From contig CP112982.1 of assembly GCA_041875495.1 (NCBI GenBank), positions 2,666,001 to 2,730,000 on the forward strand: a stretch of 64,000 bases of DNA. The letters are read 5' to 3'. Made by a program: the position numbers and the translations under genes. The stretch is from Halomonas sp. CH40. GTDB lineage: Bacteria; Pseudomonadota; Gammaproteobacteria; Pseudomonadales; Halomonadaceae. Under the pieces are notes generated by a model that did not search any database, was not told the origin of the DNA, and worked only from the letters and a program-made list of their open reading frames with translations. Positions 1 to 8,807 of this stretch are shown here, piece after piece. Position 1 is the stretch's first letter; each line of letters opens with the position of its first letter.

Positions 1-1
1 C

Positions 2-481
2 GCGGACAACCCACAGCTTACTGTGCGGCATGTCAGCGGCCGGCACCCACTGCGAGTGGTGCTTGACCCCCGCGGGCGAGTGCCTGAAGATCTCGCCCTG
101 ATGCGCGATGCCAGTGCCGCCACCTTGCATCTGATCGGCCCTGACGTGGAACTGCCTGCTCCTGCGGCTCACGTCAGCCGCCAAACGCTTGCCATCAATG
201 CCAAGGGGCAGTTTGCGCCCCAGGCGGTGATTGAGGCCTTGGCCAGCCTGGGTTATCGGCGTGTTCTGGTCGAAGGCGGTGGCATTACCGTGTCGCAGTT
301 TATCGACGCGGGCTGTGTTGACCACCTGCATCTGCTGGTGGCGCCATTGCTGATTGGCTCCGGTCGCCCAGGGCTTGTGCTGCCGCCTATCGATACTCTG
401 GAGACGGCCCTGCGCCCCACGGCACGGCGTTTTCGGCTCGGCGAGGACACCCTTTTCGACCTTGATCTGCGCCGCACCTGA
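2..481 (+). CDS. RibD C-terminal-type reductase, 5'-truncated by window edge
   Basis: Dihydrofolate-reductase-fold domain of the RibD C-terminal family, which uses NAD(P)H to reduce a pyrimidine or pterin-like substrate. The frame is open from base 2 and the residues before the GTG at 23 (ADNPQLT) already look like RibD, so the gene starts left of the window. The VLVEGGG nucleotide-binding turn and the following HLLVAPLLIGSG are visible, and the protein ends LFDLDLRRT. No deaminase domain is seen in the part present. The gene is convergent with a pterin-synthase-like/lipid gene cluster and may belong to it. The exact substrate cannot be told; a stand-alone riboflavin reductase is the main alternative. 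Confidence 0.8.
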   Translation, partial: ADNPQLTVRHVSGRHPLRVVLDPRGRVPEDLALMRDASAATLHLIGPDVELPAPAAHVSRQTLAINAKGQFAPQAVIEALASLGYRRVLVEGGGITVSQFIDAGCVDHLHLLVAPLLIGSGRPGLVLPPIDTLETALRPTARRFRLGEDTLFDLDLRRT

Positions 482-1426
482 ATCATCAGGAGCCGCCTGG
501 CCACGGCGTTTAAAGGCCACCACCAGCCCCGGCAGGGCCGCCACCAGCACCATCAGCCCATAGGCCAGCGACACCGCCACGCCCTGGCTGGGCGCCAGGC
601 CTACCCAGACCCAGACGCTGGCGGCGGTGCCTTCTCGCACGCCCCAGCCTGCTACCGTGAAAGGCACCAGCATGGCCAGCAGCAAGGCCGGGGCCAGGGC
701 CAGCAGTTGGCTGGCGGGCAGGCTTACCCCAATGGCGCGCGCCGCACACAGCATCACCAGGGCGTAGCTGAACACCACTAGCAATGAGGTTCCCAGCTGC
801 CAGCCCCAGATGCGCCGCTGGAGTAAGCCACGCTGAATATCCTGCTTGAGGGGCGTGACCCAGCTCAGCCAGCGGGCCACCTTTGGAAAGCGTTGGTAAA
901 TAAGAGAAGTAAACCTCAACGCCGCCCAAAGCCCCGCCCCAACCACTAGCAGCGCGGTAGCCAGCAGCAGGTACCCGTTGGCGCCAAGCGTTTGATGCCA
1001 TAGTGGTGAACTGATCAGCGCCAGCGCGGTGAGCAAGGCCACGGCCATTTGCCCGGAGGCGCGTTCAATAATCACCGCTCGCCAGGCGCTGCCCTTGGCG
1101 GCAGGGGTCTGGTGGGCATGGCGCAAAGCACGTCCGGCATCGCCTAAGACACCACCCGGCAATACCTGGTTAATGAACTGAGCCAGGTAATATTCCCCCA
1201 AGGCATAACTGAACCTCAGCGGCACACCGATCAGACCGGCGGTCAGCCGCCAGCGCCAGGCACACAGCATCATCTGTATCACGCTGATGGCCAGCCCGAG
1301 CGCCAGCCAGGGCAGCGAAAAACCTTGTACCTCACTGGCCACTGCCAGTGGGTCCAGCCATAGCGCCACCATCAGCAGCACAATGGCGCTGATCATAATA
1401 CGCAGCATGCCTGGACGGCGGATCAT
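482..1426 (-). CDS. LPG-synthase-like integral membrane protein (UPF0104/AglD2-type)
   Basis: Polytopic membrane protein of the lysylphosphatidylglycerol-synthase transmembrane family (flippase/synthase TM region without the soluble aminoacyl-transferase domain). It starts with an ATG at 1426 that overlaps the upstream stop as ATGA, so translation is probably coupled. Family hallmarks are QFINQVLPGGVLGDAGRA and VIIERASGQ, then hydrophobic helices and LVPFTVAGWGVREGTAA near residues 250-270. Recognisable family sequence ends around AALPGLVVAFKRR (about base 500). Oddly, no stop follows in this frame: it stays open to the window edge, antisense to the reductase gene. The true C-terminus is therefore unknown; the end given marks only the recognisable part. 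Confidence 0.7.
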
Positions 1427-3357
1427 GCGTTGGCACCCGCTAATGGCGGCGTTGCAAACAGATCCCGATGCGCCACACGGGCACCAAGCTGCCCTGCCTC
1501 AACGGCTTGCAGACGCTGCGCGCACCAGCCATCAATCTGTGCGCCAGCATCGGGTGACTCTTCCCGAGCGGCCTCGGCCCAGCCTTGAATCAGCTGCGTC
1601 AGCAGCGCACGATGAGCCTGATTGCCAGCCTCTAGCTGCCAGGGAGTACTGGCTTCTTCCACGGCAAAACCGGCTGCCTGCAAGCAAGCCACCAAGACCC
1701 CATGGGCCTGCCCGCCCAGGGCCGCACCCAAGCCTTTATCGCGCTGCTGATGGGCCACGAAGCGTTCAAGCATGGCGTCGTCTTGCGGCTGCTGGCAACA
1801 GTTGCCTGCGGCGTCGGTCAGGTGCCAGTCACCGGTCACGCTCAACGCCACCAGCAGCGCCTGATGATGGCTGGCGCAGCCTTCAACCAGCTGTTCGATC
1901 CATTCCTTGGACACCAGATCAATTAACGCGGACGCAGCAATCAGGTGCGCCTCTTTGGGCCAGCGCGCGGTCAGCTCACCCAGCGAGAAGCAGGCCGTCT
2001 GCAGCGTAACCGGCTGCCCGTTGGCATCGCGTAGCATGCCACCCCGCTGACGGGCCTGGCTAAGCAGTTGGGGGTCATGATCGACCAGAAGCCAATGCTG
2101 CGGCCCCGGCCAGCGTCTGGCCAGAAAACACAGGTTGCTGCCGCGACCGCAGCCCAGATCCACCAACCGCAGTGTCTGGGTGGCAGCTTTGAGCCAGTCA
2201 GCGGCAAAACCTGCCAGCCGCTGGCTGCGCGCCTCCACATCCAGTGGCTCACGCAGGGCCAGCCAATCGGCTTCAAAACGGCTACCGGCTGGCATGGCCA
2301 GGGCGGCGGCAAATGCCTGGGCGGCGTCCTGCCAGCTGGCCAGCTGCTGACGGGCAGCGTCGGCGCCCTGAGTCAGAGAGTCACGTAATGCGGGATCTTC
2401 CAGAAAACGCTCGATGGCAGCGCTAAGTGCGTCAATATCACCCGGTGGTACTGCAATGCCTGCCCCTTCCGGCAGAGTATCCGCCAGGGCGCCGCCGGTA
2501 GTAGTAATCACCGGCAGGCCATGGGCCAGTGCCTCGCTGACCACCATGCCGTAACCTTCGTACCAGGAGGGCAGCACCAGCACATCGGCGTTTTGATACG
2601 CCGCTTCCAGCTGGGCCTGATCGCACTCACCGGACAGCAGGAAACGCTCGCTCAGGCCATGCTGATCGACCAGGGCAGCTACCTTGTCAGCAAAGGCCGG
2701 ATCGCGGCTCAGGCTGCCGTAGCAGTCACACTGCCAATCCAGATGTTTGAGTCGGCTCAGCGCCTCTACCAGCAGATCCTGGCCTTTGCGCGGCGTCAGC
2801 GTGGCTACACACAAAAGCGTCAAGGCTGAAGACGCCTTGGAGCGTCTAGCGACACCGGGTTCTGCAACGGGCGTCACGCCAGGCTCTACCACGCTGATAG
2901 CAGGCAGGGATACCTGAGAGTCTGCTGCCAGGGCCTTCAAGCGGCGCTGGGTAAAGGCACTGGTGACAATTATCTGCCTGACAGCTGCCAGCCCTTCAAG
3001 CTCCAGGCGGTGAAAGCGCGCCTTCTCATTACCACTCAGCCCCCGCTCATCGCCCAGCGGGTGATGCACCAGGGCGGTGATCGAAAGCCGTGACTGATGA
3101 CGTTTAATGACCTCAGGCAGACCACCCATGGCCAGGCCATCAATAATCACCTGATGACCTTGCGACAGCTGGGCAAGGGCGGTATCCAGTGCCTGCTGCG
3201 CCACTTCGTCGGCATCGGGAAAGTGCCCATCAAGGCCTATCACCTCAATGTCCCAGCTCTGCTTGCGCAGCTCGGCGACTATCTGTGCGTCGTACAGATA
3301 CCCTCCTGTGCGCTGGTCCGGCGACCCCGCCACCATCAGCGTCAAGCAATGGCTCAC
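1423..3357 (-). CDS. Glycosyltransferase family 4 fused to class I SAM methyltransferase
   Basis: A 644-residue two-domain protein. Residues 1-345 form a GT4-type glycosyltransferase: a glycine-rich N-terminal start (MVAGSPDQRTGGYLYD), LLCVATLTPRKGQDLL near 181-196, and the E-x7-E motif EGYGMVVSE (E267, E275). Residues about 375-610 form a Rossmann methyltransferase with motif I LVDLGCGRGSN at 398-408. It is the third gene of the minus-strand cluster: its ATG overlaps the pterin-synthase stop (ATGA) and its stop overlaps the next start, indicating tight translational coupling. The acceptor is unknown; membrane-protein and CDP-alcohol transferase neighbours suggest a glycosylated, methylated lipid or lipid-linked product. 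That is inference. Confidence 0.85.
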   Translation of the reverse strand: MSHCLTLMVAGSPDQRTGGYLYDAQIVAELRKQSWDIEVIGLDGHFPDADEVAQQALDTALAQLSQGHQVIIDGLAMGGLPEVIKRHQSRLSITALVHHPLGDERGLSGNEKARFHRLELEGLAAVRQIIVTSAFTQRRLKALAADSQVSLPAISVVEPGVTPVAEPGVARRSKASSALTLLCVATLTPRKGQDLLVEALSRLKHLDWQCDCYGSLSRDPAFADKVAALVDQHGLSERFLLSGECDQAQLEAAYQNADVLVLPSWYEGYGMVVSEALAHGLPVITTTGGALADTLPEGAGIAVPPGDIDALSAAIERFLEDPALRDSLTQGADAARQQLASWQDAAQAFAAALAMPAGSRFEADWLALREPLDVEARSQRLAGFAADWLKAATQTLRLVDLGCGRGSNLCFLARRWPGPQHWLLVDHDPQLLSQARQRGGMLRDANGQPVTLQTACFSLGELTARWPKEAHLIAASALIDLVSKEWIEQLVEGCASHHQALLVALSVTGDWHLTDAAGNCCQQPQDDAMLERFVAHQQRDKGLGAALGGQAHGVLVACLQAAGFAVEEASTPWQLEAGNQAHRALLTQLIQGWAEAAREESPDAGAQIDGWCAQRLQAVEAGQLGARVAHRDLFATPPLAGANA

Positions 3358-3752
3358 AGCACCCCCTCGAAGCTGGCCCAGGCGATATGTGATTCGTTCA
3401 GTTTGACCTCAATGCGCTCAATGCCTTTGGCGGTTTCTCCCAGGGTACCGGCCTTGATGGCCTCCGCCAGGCGCTCGAAAATCACCTTGGCCATAAACTC
3501 GGTCGTGGTGTTCTGGCCAGCAAACTCCTCTACTTCATCCAGGTTGCAATAGTTGTACCTCGCCAGAATGGCTTTCAGAGCATCGCTGGCCAGGCCGATA
3601 TCAATCACCAGGTTGTCACTATCCAGCGCTGAGCGCTGAAAGGCCACGTCCACCACATAGGTGGCACCATGCATGTTCTGCGCTGGGCCAAACACCTCAC
3701 CCTTGAAACTATGGGCAATCATCAAATGGTCACGCACACTCAGGCGGTACAT
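3354..3752 (-). CDS. PTPS/QueD-like protein with altered active site
   Basis: Member of the 6-pyruvoyl-tetrahydropterin synthase / 6-carboxytetrahydropterin synthase fold (132 aa, normal length). Zinc-ligand histidines H14 (IAHSF) and H28 (NMHGATY) are present. The third canonical ligand, second His of the usual HGH, is Ala30. The catalytic Cys expected four residues before HGH is also missing (PAQN is found there). The C-terminal LNESHIAWASFEG resembles the family's substrate-binding end. A clear AAGGAG precedes the ATG. It lies 20 bp after the dehydrogenase and overlaps the glycosyltransferase start. Missing residues argue against ordinary QueD activity; a divergent pterin enzyme is likelier. 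Confidence 0.8.
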   Translation of the reverse strand: MYRLSVRDHLMIAHSFKGEVFGPAQNMHGATYVVDVAFQRSALDSDNLVIDIGLASDALKAILARYNYCNLDEVEEFAGQNTTTEFMAKVIFERLAEAIKAGTLGETAKGIERIEVKLNESHIAWASFEGVL

Positions 3753-3772
3753 AAAAGCTCCTTTTCATTCAA

Positions 3773-4780
3773 TTAATAAACAATACGCTGGCAAAGCACC
3801 GGGCTACCCGCAGCAAACAGGCTGGGGGCTTCTTCAGGCAGTTTGGCAAAGGGGGTTTCACCGCTGATCAAGGCATCCAGTCGTGGGTCTGCCAGCAGGC
3901 GCAGAGCGAGTTGCAGGCGGCGGGCGTAATCCCAGCGCGGTTGCTGATGGGGTGGCAACTGCCCTACCTGGCTGGCCCGGAGTGTCAGACGCCGGGAATG
4001 AAAAGCGCCCCCCAGGGGTACGCTGACATTGCCATCACCAAACCAGCTCATTTCGATAATCCGCCCTTCCATGCCCGCTAGCGTCAGCGCCGTGGCAAGC
4101 CCATCGGCGTGGCCGCTGGCATGGATTACCAGGTCCTGATTATCAGCCGCCTTCTCTGGCGTACAGAAACTTATGCCCAAGGCATCCGCCAGGGCTTGAC
4201 GGGCAGGGTTGATATCAATCAGCTGTACCTCGGTGCCAATAATCCGCTGGCACAGGTAGGCCACCAGGGCACCGACCACACCTGCGCCTATAATAGTAAT
4301 GCGCTCTCCCGGCAGCGGGCTGGCATCCCAGACGCCATTGATCGCCGTTTCCATATTGGCCGCCAGTACGGCGCGGTTGGCAGGCGTTGCCGTCGGCACC
4401 GGCTGCACCGCACTGATCGGCACCTGATAACGATCCTGATGGGGAAACAGACAGAGTACCGTCTGATCGATCAAGTCTTCAGGGCCCTTGATCACCTTGC
4501 CTACACTGCTATAGCCATATTTGACCGGGGCGGGAAATTCACCCTGCTGAAAAGGCGCGCGCATACGCTGATGTTCCGATTCAGGCACCCGCCCGTGAAA
4601 CACCAATGCCTCAGTGCCACGGCTGATAGCGCTGTACAAGGTTTGCACCTCAACGCATGAGGCGTCATCAGCGGCCATAGGTGGCAGGCTTTCTTCACGC
4701 AGTTCGGCAACCCCTGGCCGAGTCAGCCAGAATGAGGTAGCCCTTTGAAATGTGGCCCTTTGGTGAGACATAGACATCAT
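3773..4780 (-). CDS. Zinc-type alcohol dehydrogenase-like oxidoreductase (MDR superfamily)
   Basis: Medium-chain dehydrogenase/reductase-like protein of 335 aa. The N-terminal GroES-like part contains YSAISRGTEALVFHGRVP and VKYGYSSVGKV. The Rossmann part contains ITIIGAGVVGALVAYL, and acidic IDINP follows the second strand, favouring NAD(H). The structural four-cysteine zinc lobe is not apparent, as in BchC-like relatives. First gene of the four-gene minus-strand cluster. Three Met codons lie at the start (4780, 4777, 4771); the AGGG just upstream fits the third best, so the true start may be 4771. Substrate unknown. Confidence 0.75.
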   Translation of the reverse strand: MMSMSHQRATFQRATSFWLTRPGVAELREESLPPMAADDASCVEVQTLYSAISRGTEALVFHGRVPESEHQRMRAPFQQGEFPAPVKYGYSSVGKVIKGPEDLIDQTVLCLFPHQDRYQVPISAVQPVPTATPANRAVLAANMETAINGVWDASPLPGERITIIGAGVVGALVAYLCQRIIGTEVQLIDINPARQALADALGISFCTPEKAADNQDLVIHASGHADGLATALTLAGMEGRIIEMSWFGDGNVSVPLGGAFHSRRLTLRASQVGQLPPHQQPRWDYARRLQLALRLLADPRLDALISGETPFAKLPEEAPSLFAAGSPVLCQRIVY

Positions 4781-4947
4781 CCCTGGGTTGAATCGCTAAT
4801 GTGAGTAACTGGCATGAATAAACACTAACACTCGACAGCCACAACTTCTTCTACAAGAATGTTACATACTGCTAGCTTTGCACCACTTTGCGCTTTTGAC
4901 AACTTTTCTGTGCTAATAATGCGTGCCCCAGAAACCAGGGAGGTTTT
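4781..4947. promoter_or_regulatory. Divergent promoter region of the pterin/lipid cluster
   Basis: A 167-bp AT-richer gap between the minus-strand dehydrogenase and the plus-strand CDP-alcohol phosphatidyltransferase. It must carry the promoters for both directions. A TTGACA occurs at 4896-4901 with TAATAAT at 4914-4920, but their 12-13 bp spacing is too short for a standard sigma70 promoter, so no precise promoter is called. Confidence 0.4.
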
Positions 4948-5685
4948 ATGACCATCTATCGCAAGGCCCAGCGGACAGGCCACCATACCGGTGTGCTGTT
5001 TACCTTATCGGAAGTCTCTCTTGGTGCACTACTGCTGGTGATGCTGGGCGCCAGCCTGCCTCAGCTGCTCAGCTCCCTGCTCGCCTGGGGGCTGGCTTTT
5101 GGCCTCTATACCCTGGTCGCGGGGCTGGTCATGGCGTTCTGGTCAAACGGCCCCTTGGGCTGGGCCAATCGGGTCACGCTACTGCGGGCGGTATTGGTCG
5201 CCATTGTCGCTGCAGGTGTGTGGATACCCCTATCGCCGCTCGGCCACTGGCAGTGGCTGGGGGTCGCTCTGATCGCCCTGCTGCTTGACGGCGTGGACGG
5301 TTGGGTGGCCCGGCGCACCGGTTCGCAGACTGTCTTTGGGGCGCGTTTTGATATGGAGCTGGATGCCCTGCTGATTCTGCTGCTGTGCGTTGGTGTAATG
5401 CTGAAAACTCCGGCAGGCCCCTGGGTGCTGCTGATCGGCGCCATGCGCTACGCTTTTGTGGCAGCAGGCATGCGTTACCCCTGGCTGCAGGCGGCCCTGT
5501 ATGACAGCCTGCGCCGCAAGGCGGTGTGCGTCTGGCAGATTGCCGCCCTGCTGTTGGCCCTGACGCCCTGGGCATCTGGGTTGGCGGCGTTACTGCTGGC
5601 GCTTAGCGCCCTGATCGTGCTGGTGTATTCGTTCGGCGTGGATACCCTCTGGCTGTATCGCCAGCATGGCCCAAGGCGTTGCTAG
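4948..5685 (+). CDS. CDP-alcohol phosphatidyltransferase
   Basis: Integral membrane enzyme that transfers a phosphatidyl or related CMP-linked group to an alcohol. The full family signature DGxxxxAR-x8-G-x3-D-x3-D is intact: D114, D117, G118, A121, R122, G131, D135, D139 (segment LDGVDGWVARR to FDMELD). Hydrophobic helices flank it. At 245 aa it has an N-terminal extension with two extra membrane segments. GGGAGG at 4938-4943 supports the ATG. It is divergent from the dehydrogenase/PTPS/glycosyltransferase cluster, suggesting a joint role in an unusual lipid head group. The acceptor alcohol cannot be read from sequence. Confidence 0.85.
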   Translation: MTIYRKAQRTGHHTGVLFTLSEVSLGALLLVMLGASLPQLLSSLLAWGLAFGLYTLVAGLVMAFWSNGPLGWANRVTLLRAVLVAIVAAGVWIPLSPLGHWQWLGVALIALLLDGVDGWVARRTGSQTVFGARFDMELDALLILLLCVGVMLKTPAGPWVLLIGAMRYAFVAAGMRYPWLQAALYDSLRRKAVCVWQIAALLLALTPWASGLAALLLALSALIVLVYSFGVDTLWLYRQHGPRRC

Positions 5686-5772
5686 GCGGTTGGCACGCTC
5701 CCTGCATGAGTAACGTTTATTACTCGAAAGACAATCACCAGTAGACAATAACTCTGCGGGAGCTATGCCTTG

Positions 5773-7551
5773 ATGCCTTTTACTCCATCGCGTATTACCC
5801 CTCTTGATGCCGCCGCCTTTGATCAGCGGGCAGGCACTCACCTGAAAGTACTCTATGGCCCGCGCGCCGATGAGGTATTGCGCCGCCTGCACACCCTGCT
5901 TGAGCATCAGGCGCCCAGCTTTCCTGCACAGACCGATGCACCCTTATGGAGCGAAAAGGATCAATGGCTGATCAGCTATGGCAGCAGCCTGCAAGACGAT
6001 GCTGACACCCCGCCACTGGCGGTATTGAAAACCTTTCTTGATCAGCACCTGGCGGAGACGTTCAGCGGGTTGCATTTACTGCCCTTTTTCCCATGGAGCA
6101 GCGACGACGGTTTCTCGGTGATTCATTACCGCGAGGTTGACTCAGCCTTGGGCGACTGGCCCCAGGTACGCGCGCTGGCCCAATACGGCGACCTGGCCGT
6201 GGATCTGGTGCTGAACCATGTATCACGGGAGTCCCTCTGGTTTGTCGACTATCTGACTGGCAGTCAGCCTGGGCGCGACTATTTTCATGAGATGGACCCA
6301 GAAACGGATCTTTCCGCCGTGGTGCGGCCGCGCAGCTCCCAGCTGCTGGTGCCGGTAGCCACCCGGCGGGGCACCCGCTATCTGTGGGCCACGTTTTCCG
6401 ATGACCAGATTGATCTGAACTTTGAAAACCCGGACGTGCTGCTGGAGTTTATCGGCATCCTGCTGTTCTACCTGCAGCAGGGCGCAAGAATCATCCGCCT
6501 GGATGCGATTGCCTATCTGTGGAAAAAGGTCGGCACTGACTGCATTCACCTGCCAGAAACCCATGAAGTCGTGCGCCTGCTGCGGGCGGTGGTTGACCAT
6601 GTCGCCCCCGGCACCCTGCTGCTGACCGAAACCAATGTGCCCCACAGCGAGAATATCAGCTATTTCGGCCTGGAAAGGGTCACCCCTGATACGCCGCCGG
6701 ATGAGGCTCATCTGGTCTATCAGTTCCCGCTGCCCCCGCTGCTGCTGCATAGCCTGACCAGCGGCGAGGCGGGCACCCTGGCCAGCTGGCTGAAAAGCCT
6801 GCCCGAACTGCCCCCCGGCTGTAGTTTCCTCAATTTCACCGCCAGCCATGACGGTATCGGCGTGCGTCCGCTGGAAGGCTGGCTGGAACCCTATGAGGTG
6901 GAAGCACTAACCGAACTGATGCACCGTTTTGGCGGTTTTGTCAGCATGCGCCGCCAGCCGGACGGTAGCGACAGCCCTTACGAAATCAATATCACCTGGT
7001 TTGATGCCATGAAGGGCACGCGCCGGGGGCCTGATCACTGGCAGGTGCCGCGTTTTCTATGCGGCCAGCAGTTAATGCTCGGCTTACAGGGCATTCCGGC
7101 CATGTATATCCATACCCTGACCGGCACCCTGAATGACCTGGAAGGCGTGGAACGCAGCGGCCGCCTGCGCTCAATCAACCGGCGCCGCTGGCAGCGCGAG
7201 GAGCTGGAGCGCTTGCTGGCAACCACCAGTACGACGACTCACGATACCTTCGCTGCCCTGAAACAGCTGCTGGCCGTGCGCCGCAATGAGACCTGCTTTC
7301 ACCCGGATGCCGGGCAGCGGGTGCTGGAAACACCTTCGACCCTATTGGCCTTTGAGCGCGGACCTTTGCAGGATGGCCGCCGCCTACTAGCCATTCATAA
7401 CGTCACCGACACGCCCCAGCCGCTTGACGCTCTGGAGCACACACTGGCTGACCGTCACTGGCAGGATATTGTCACCGGGGAAGCATGGCCGAAGACACAG
7501 ACCACGCTGGCCCCCTACGGCGTACTGTGGTTGATGACGCAAGGTGGTTGA
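5773..7551 (+). CDS. GH13_18 sugar phosphorylase, probably glucosylglycerate phosphorylase
   Basis: Alpha-amylase-superfamily phosphorylase of the sucrose-phosphorylase subfamily. Visible catalytic residues, counted from the ATG at 5773, are nucleophile D244 (IIRLDAIAYLWKK), acid/base E286 (LLTETNVPHSENISYFG) and transition-state stabiliser D360 (FTASHDGIGVRP). Its length of about 592 aa matches YcjM/glucosylglycerate-phosphorylase types rather than the roughly 490-aa sucrose phosphorylases. Convergent neighbours are the glucosylglycerate synthase and phosphatase, so phosphorolysis of glucosylglycerate to glucose-1-phosphate and glycerate is the best guess. A TTG at 5770 is an alternative start; GGGAG at 5758-5762 serves either. 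Sucrose or glucosylglycerol phosphorylase remain possible. Confidence 0.8.
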   Translation: MPFTPSRITPLDAAAFDQRAGTHLKVLYGPRADEVLRRLHTLLEHQAPSFPAQTDAPLWSEKDQWLISYGSSLQDDADTPPLAVLKTFLDQHLAETFSGLHLLPFFPWSSDDGFSVIHYREVDSALGDWPQVRALAQYGDLAVDLVLNHVSRESLWFVDYLTGSQPGRDYFHEMDPETDLSAVVRPRSSQLLVPVATRRGTRYLWATFSDDQIDLNFENPDVLLEFIGILLFYLQQGARIIRLDAIAYLWKKVGTDCIHLPETHEVVRLLRAVVDHVAPGTLLLTETNVPHSENISYFGLERVTPDTPPDEAHLVYQFPLPPLLLHSLTSGEAGTLASWLKSLPELPPGCSFLNFTASHDGIGVRPLEGWLEPYEVEALTELMHRFGGFVSMRRQPDGSDSPYEINITWFDAMKGTRRGPDHWQVPRFLCGQQLMLGLQGIPAMYIHTLTGTLNDLEGVERSGRLRSINRRRWQREELERLLATTSTTTHDTFAALKQLLAVRRNETCFHPDAGQRVLETPSTLLAFERGPLQDGRRLLAIHNVTDTPQPLDALEHTLADRHWQDIVTGEAWPKTQTTLAPYGVLWLMTQGG

Positions 7552-7580
7552 TGACGGAAGATAATTGACCGCTCAGGCCG

Positions 7581-8807
7581 CTAGGGCGTCTGGGATCTGT
7601 CGTTATCCGCCTCTACCGCCGCATACATGCGTGTTGCCAGGTCAGGGATGGCAGCACGCACCCGGTTCCAGCTGGGAATAAAGGGCCGCTCGCCGGGGTT
7701 ATCCAGAAAGGCATTACCAGCTTCCAGCAGGTTGGCAGCAAACAGCTCCACCGCGCGTTCCTCGGCGTGACGATCCAGGCTCAGGCCGTTCATCACCGCA
7801 TCGTGGTCGTAGGCTTCAATCAGATCCAGCGCCAGACGATAGTAAGTCGCCTTCAGGGTACGAAAGCCCTCGGCGCTGAAGGTTACGCCCTGGGTCGCCA
7901 GCTTGCGATACAGCGCCTTGGCAATATCCAGGCTCATCCGGTTCAACCCTGCGGCGGCGTTTTCTTCGGATACCGGCTGATGCTTGTGATCATAGGCATC
8001 GGCCAAATCCACCTGGCACAGGCGTTTGGTGGAATAGTTACGATGCACTTCAGACAGCACCCCAATCTCAAGCCCCCAGTCTGCGGGTATGCGGATGCCC
8101 TCCAGCACCTCGGTGCGCATCGAGAACTCCCCTGACAGCGCATAGCGATAGCTGTCCAGATAATTCAGGTAGGGCAATGGGCCGTGAATCTGCTTGAGCG
8201 CGCGCAGCAGCGGCGTCACCATCAGCCGAGAGACCCGCCCGTTGAGCTTGCCTTCAGCGATGCGCGGGTAATAGCCCTTGCAGAATTCGTAGTTGAAATG
8301 CGGATGCGCCACCGGGTAGAACAACCGCGCCAGCAGGCTGCGGTCATAGGTAAGGATATCGCAGTCGTGCAGCCCCACTACAGCGCTGCGCCCCGACGCC
8401 TGCACAAAGCCAGCGCAGAACCAGACGTTACGCCCCTTGCCCGGCTGCTGGGGTGACAGCCCTTGGGCTTCCAGCTCGCTATCCAGCGCCTTCAGGCGCG
8501 GCCCATCGTTCCACAGAATCCGGTGACGCTGAGGCAGGCGGGAAAAGAATTCTCGGGCATGCTGAAACTGCTCGCGGTCGGCCTGATCCAGCCCGATCAC
8601 CACTTCGGCCAGATAAGGCACCTTGGCGATTTCCTCGACAATATGCGCAAGCGCCGGGCCTTCCAGCTCGGAATACAGCGATGGCAGGATCAGGCTCATC
8701 GGGCGGCGCCGGGAAAACCGCACCAGATCCGCTTCCAGGGCTTCAACGGGGCGATGGGTCAGGTTATGAAAATCAGTGATGATACCGTTCTGATGGAAAT
8801 CACTCAT
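7581..8807 (-). CDS. gpgS: Glucosyl-3-phosphoglycerate synthase
   Basis: GT81-family retaining glycosyltransferase (408 aa) that makes glucosyl-3-phosphoglycerate from an NDP-glucose and 3-phosphoglycerate, the first step of glucosylglycerate synthesis. The GT-A metal motif is HDCDILTYD (D148/D150); other family signatures are LILPSLYSELEGPAL, VVIGLDQAD and WGLEIGVLSEVHRN. Its ATG at 8807 overlaps the stop of the upstream phosphatase gene (ATGA), so the two form one transcription unit. The compatible solute it helps make accumulates in halophiles under salt or nitrogen stress (known for the family). No frameshift or missing motif is seen. Confidence 0.92.
   Translation of the reverse strand: MSDFHQNGIITDFHNLTHRPVEALEADLVRFSRRRPMSLILPSLYSELEGPALAHIVEEIAKVPYLAEVVIGLDQADREQFQHAREFFSRLPQRHRILWNDGPRLKALDSELEAQGLSPQQPGKGRNVWFCAGFVQASGRSAVVGLHDCDILTYDRSLLARLFYPVAHPHFNYEFCKGYYPRIAEGKLNGRVSRLMVTPLLRALKQIHGPLPYLNYLDSYRYALSGEFSMRTEVLEGIRIPADWGLEIGVLSEVHRNYSTKRLCQVDLADAYDHKHQPVSEENAAAGLNRMSLDIAKALYRKLATQGVTFSAEGFRTLKATYYRLALDLIEAYDHDAVMNGLSLDRHAEERAVELFAANLLEAGNAFLDNPGERPFIPSWNRVRAAIPDLATRMYAAVEADNDRSQTP

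Noticed and set aside
510..1001. 163-codon minus-strand frame rich in Gly/Ala/Arg
   Set aside because: It is one base out of phase with the LPG-synthase-like frame and has only low-complexity composition; the family motifs are in the other frame.
4896..4920. TTGACA followed by TAATAAT upstream of the CDP-alcohol transferase
   Set aside because: Spacing is only 12-13 bp, too short for a sigma70 promoter.
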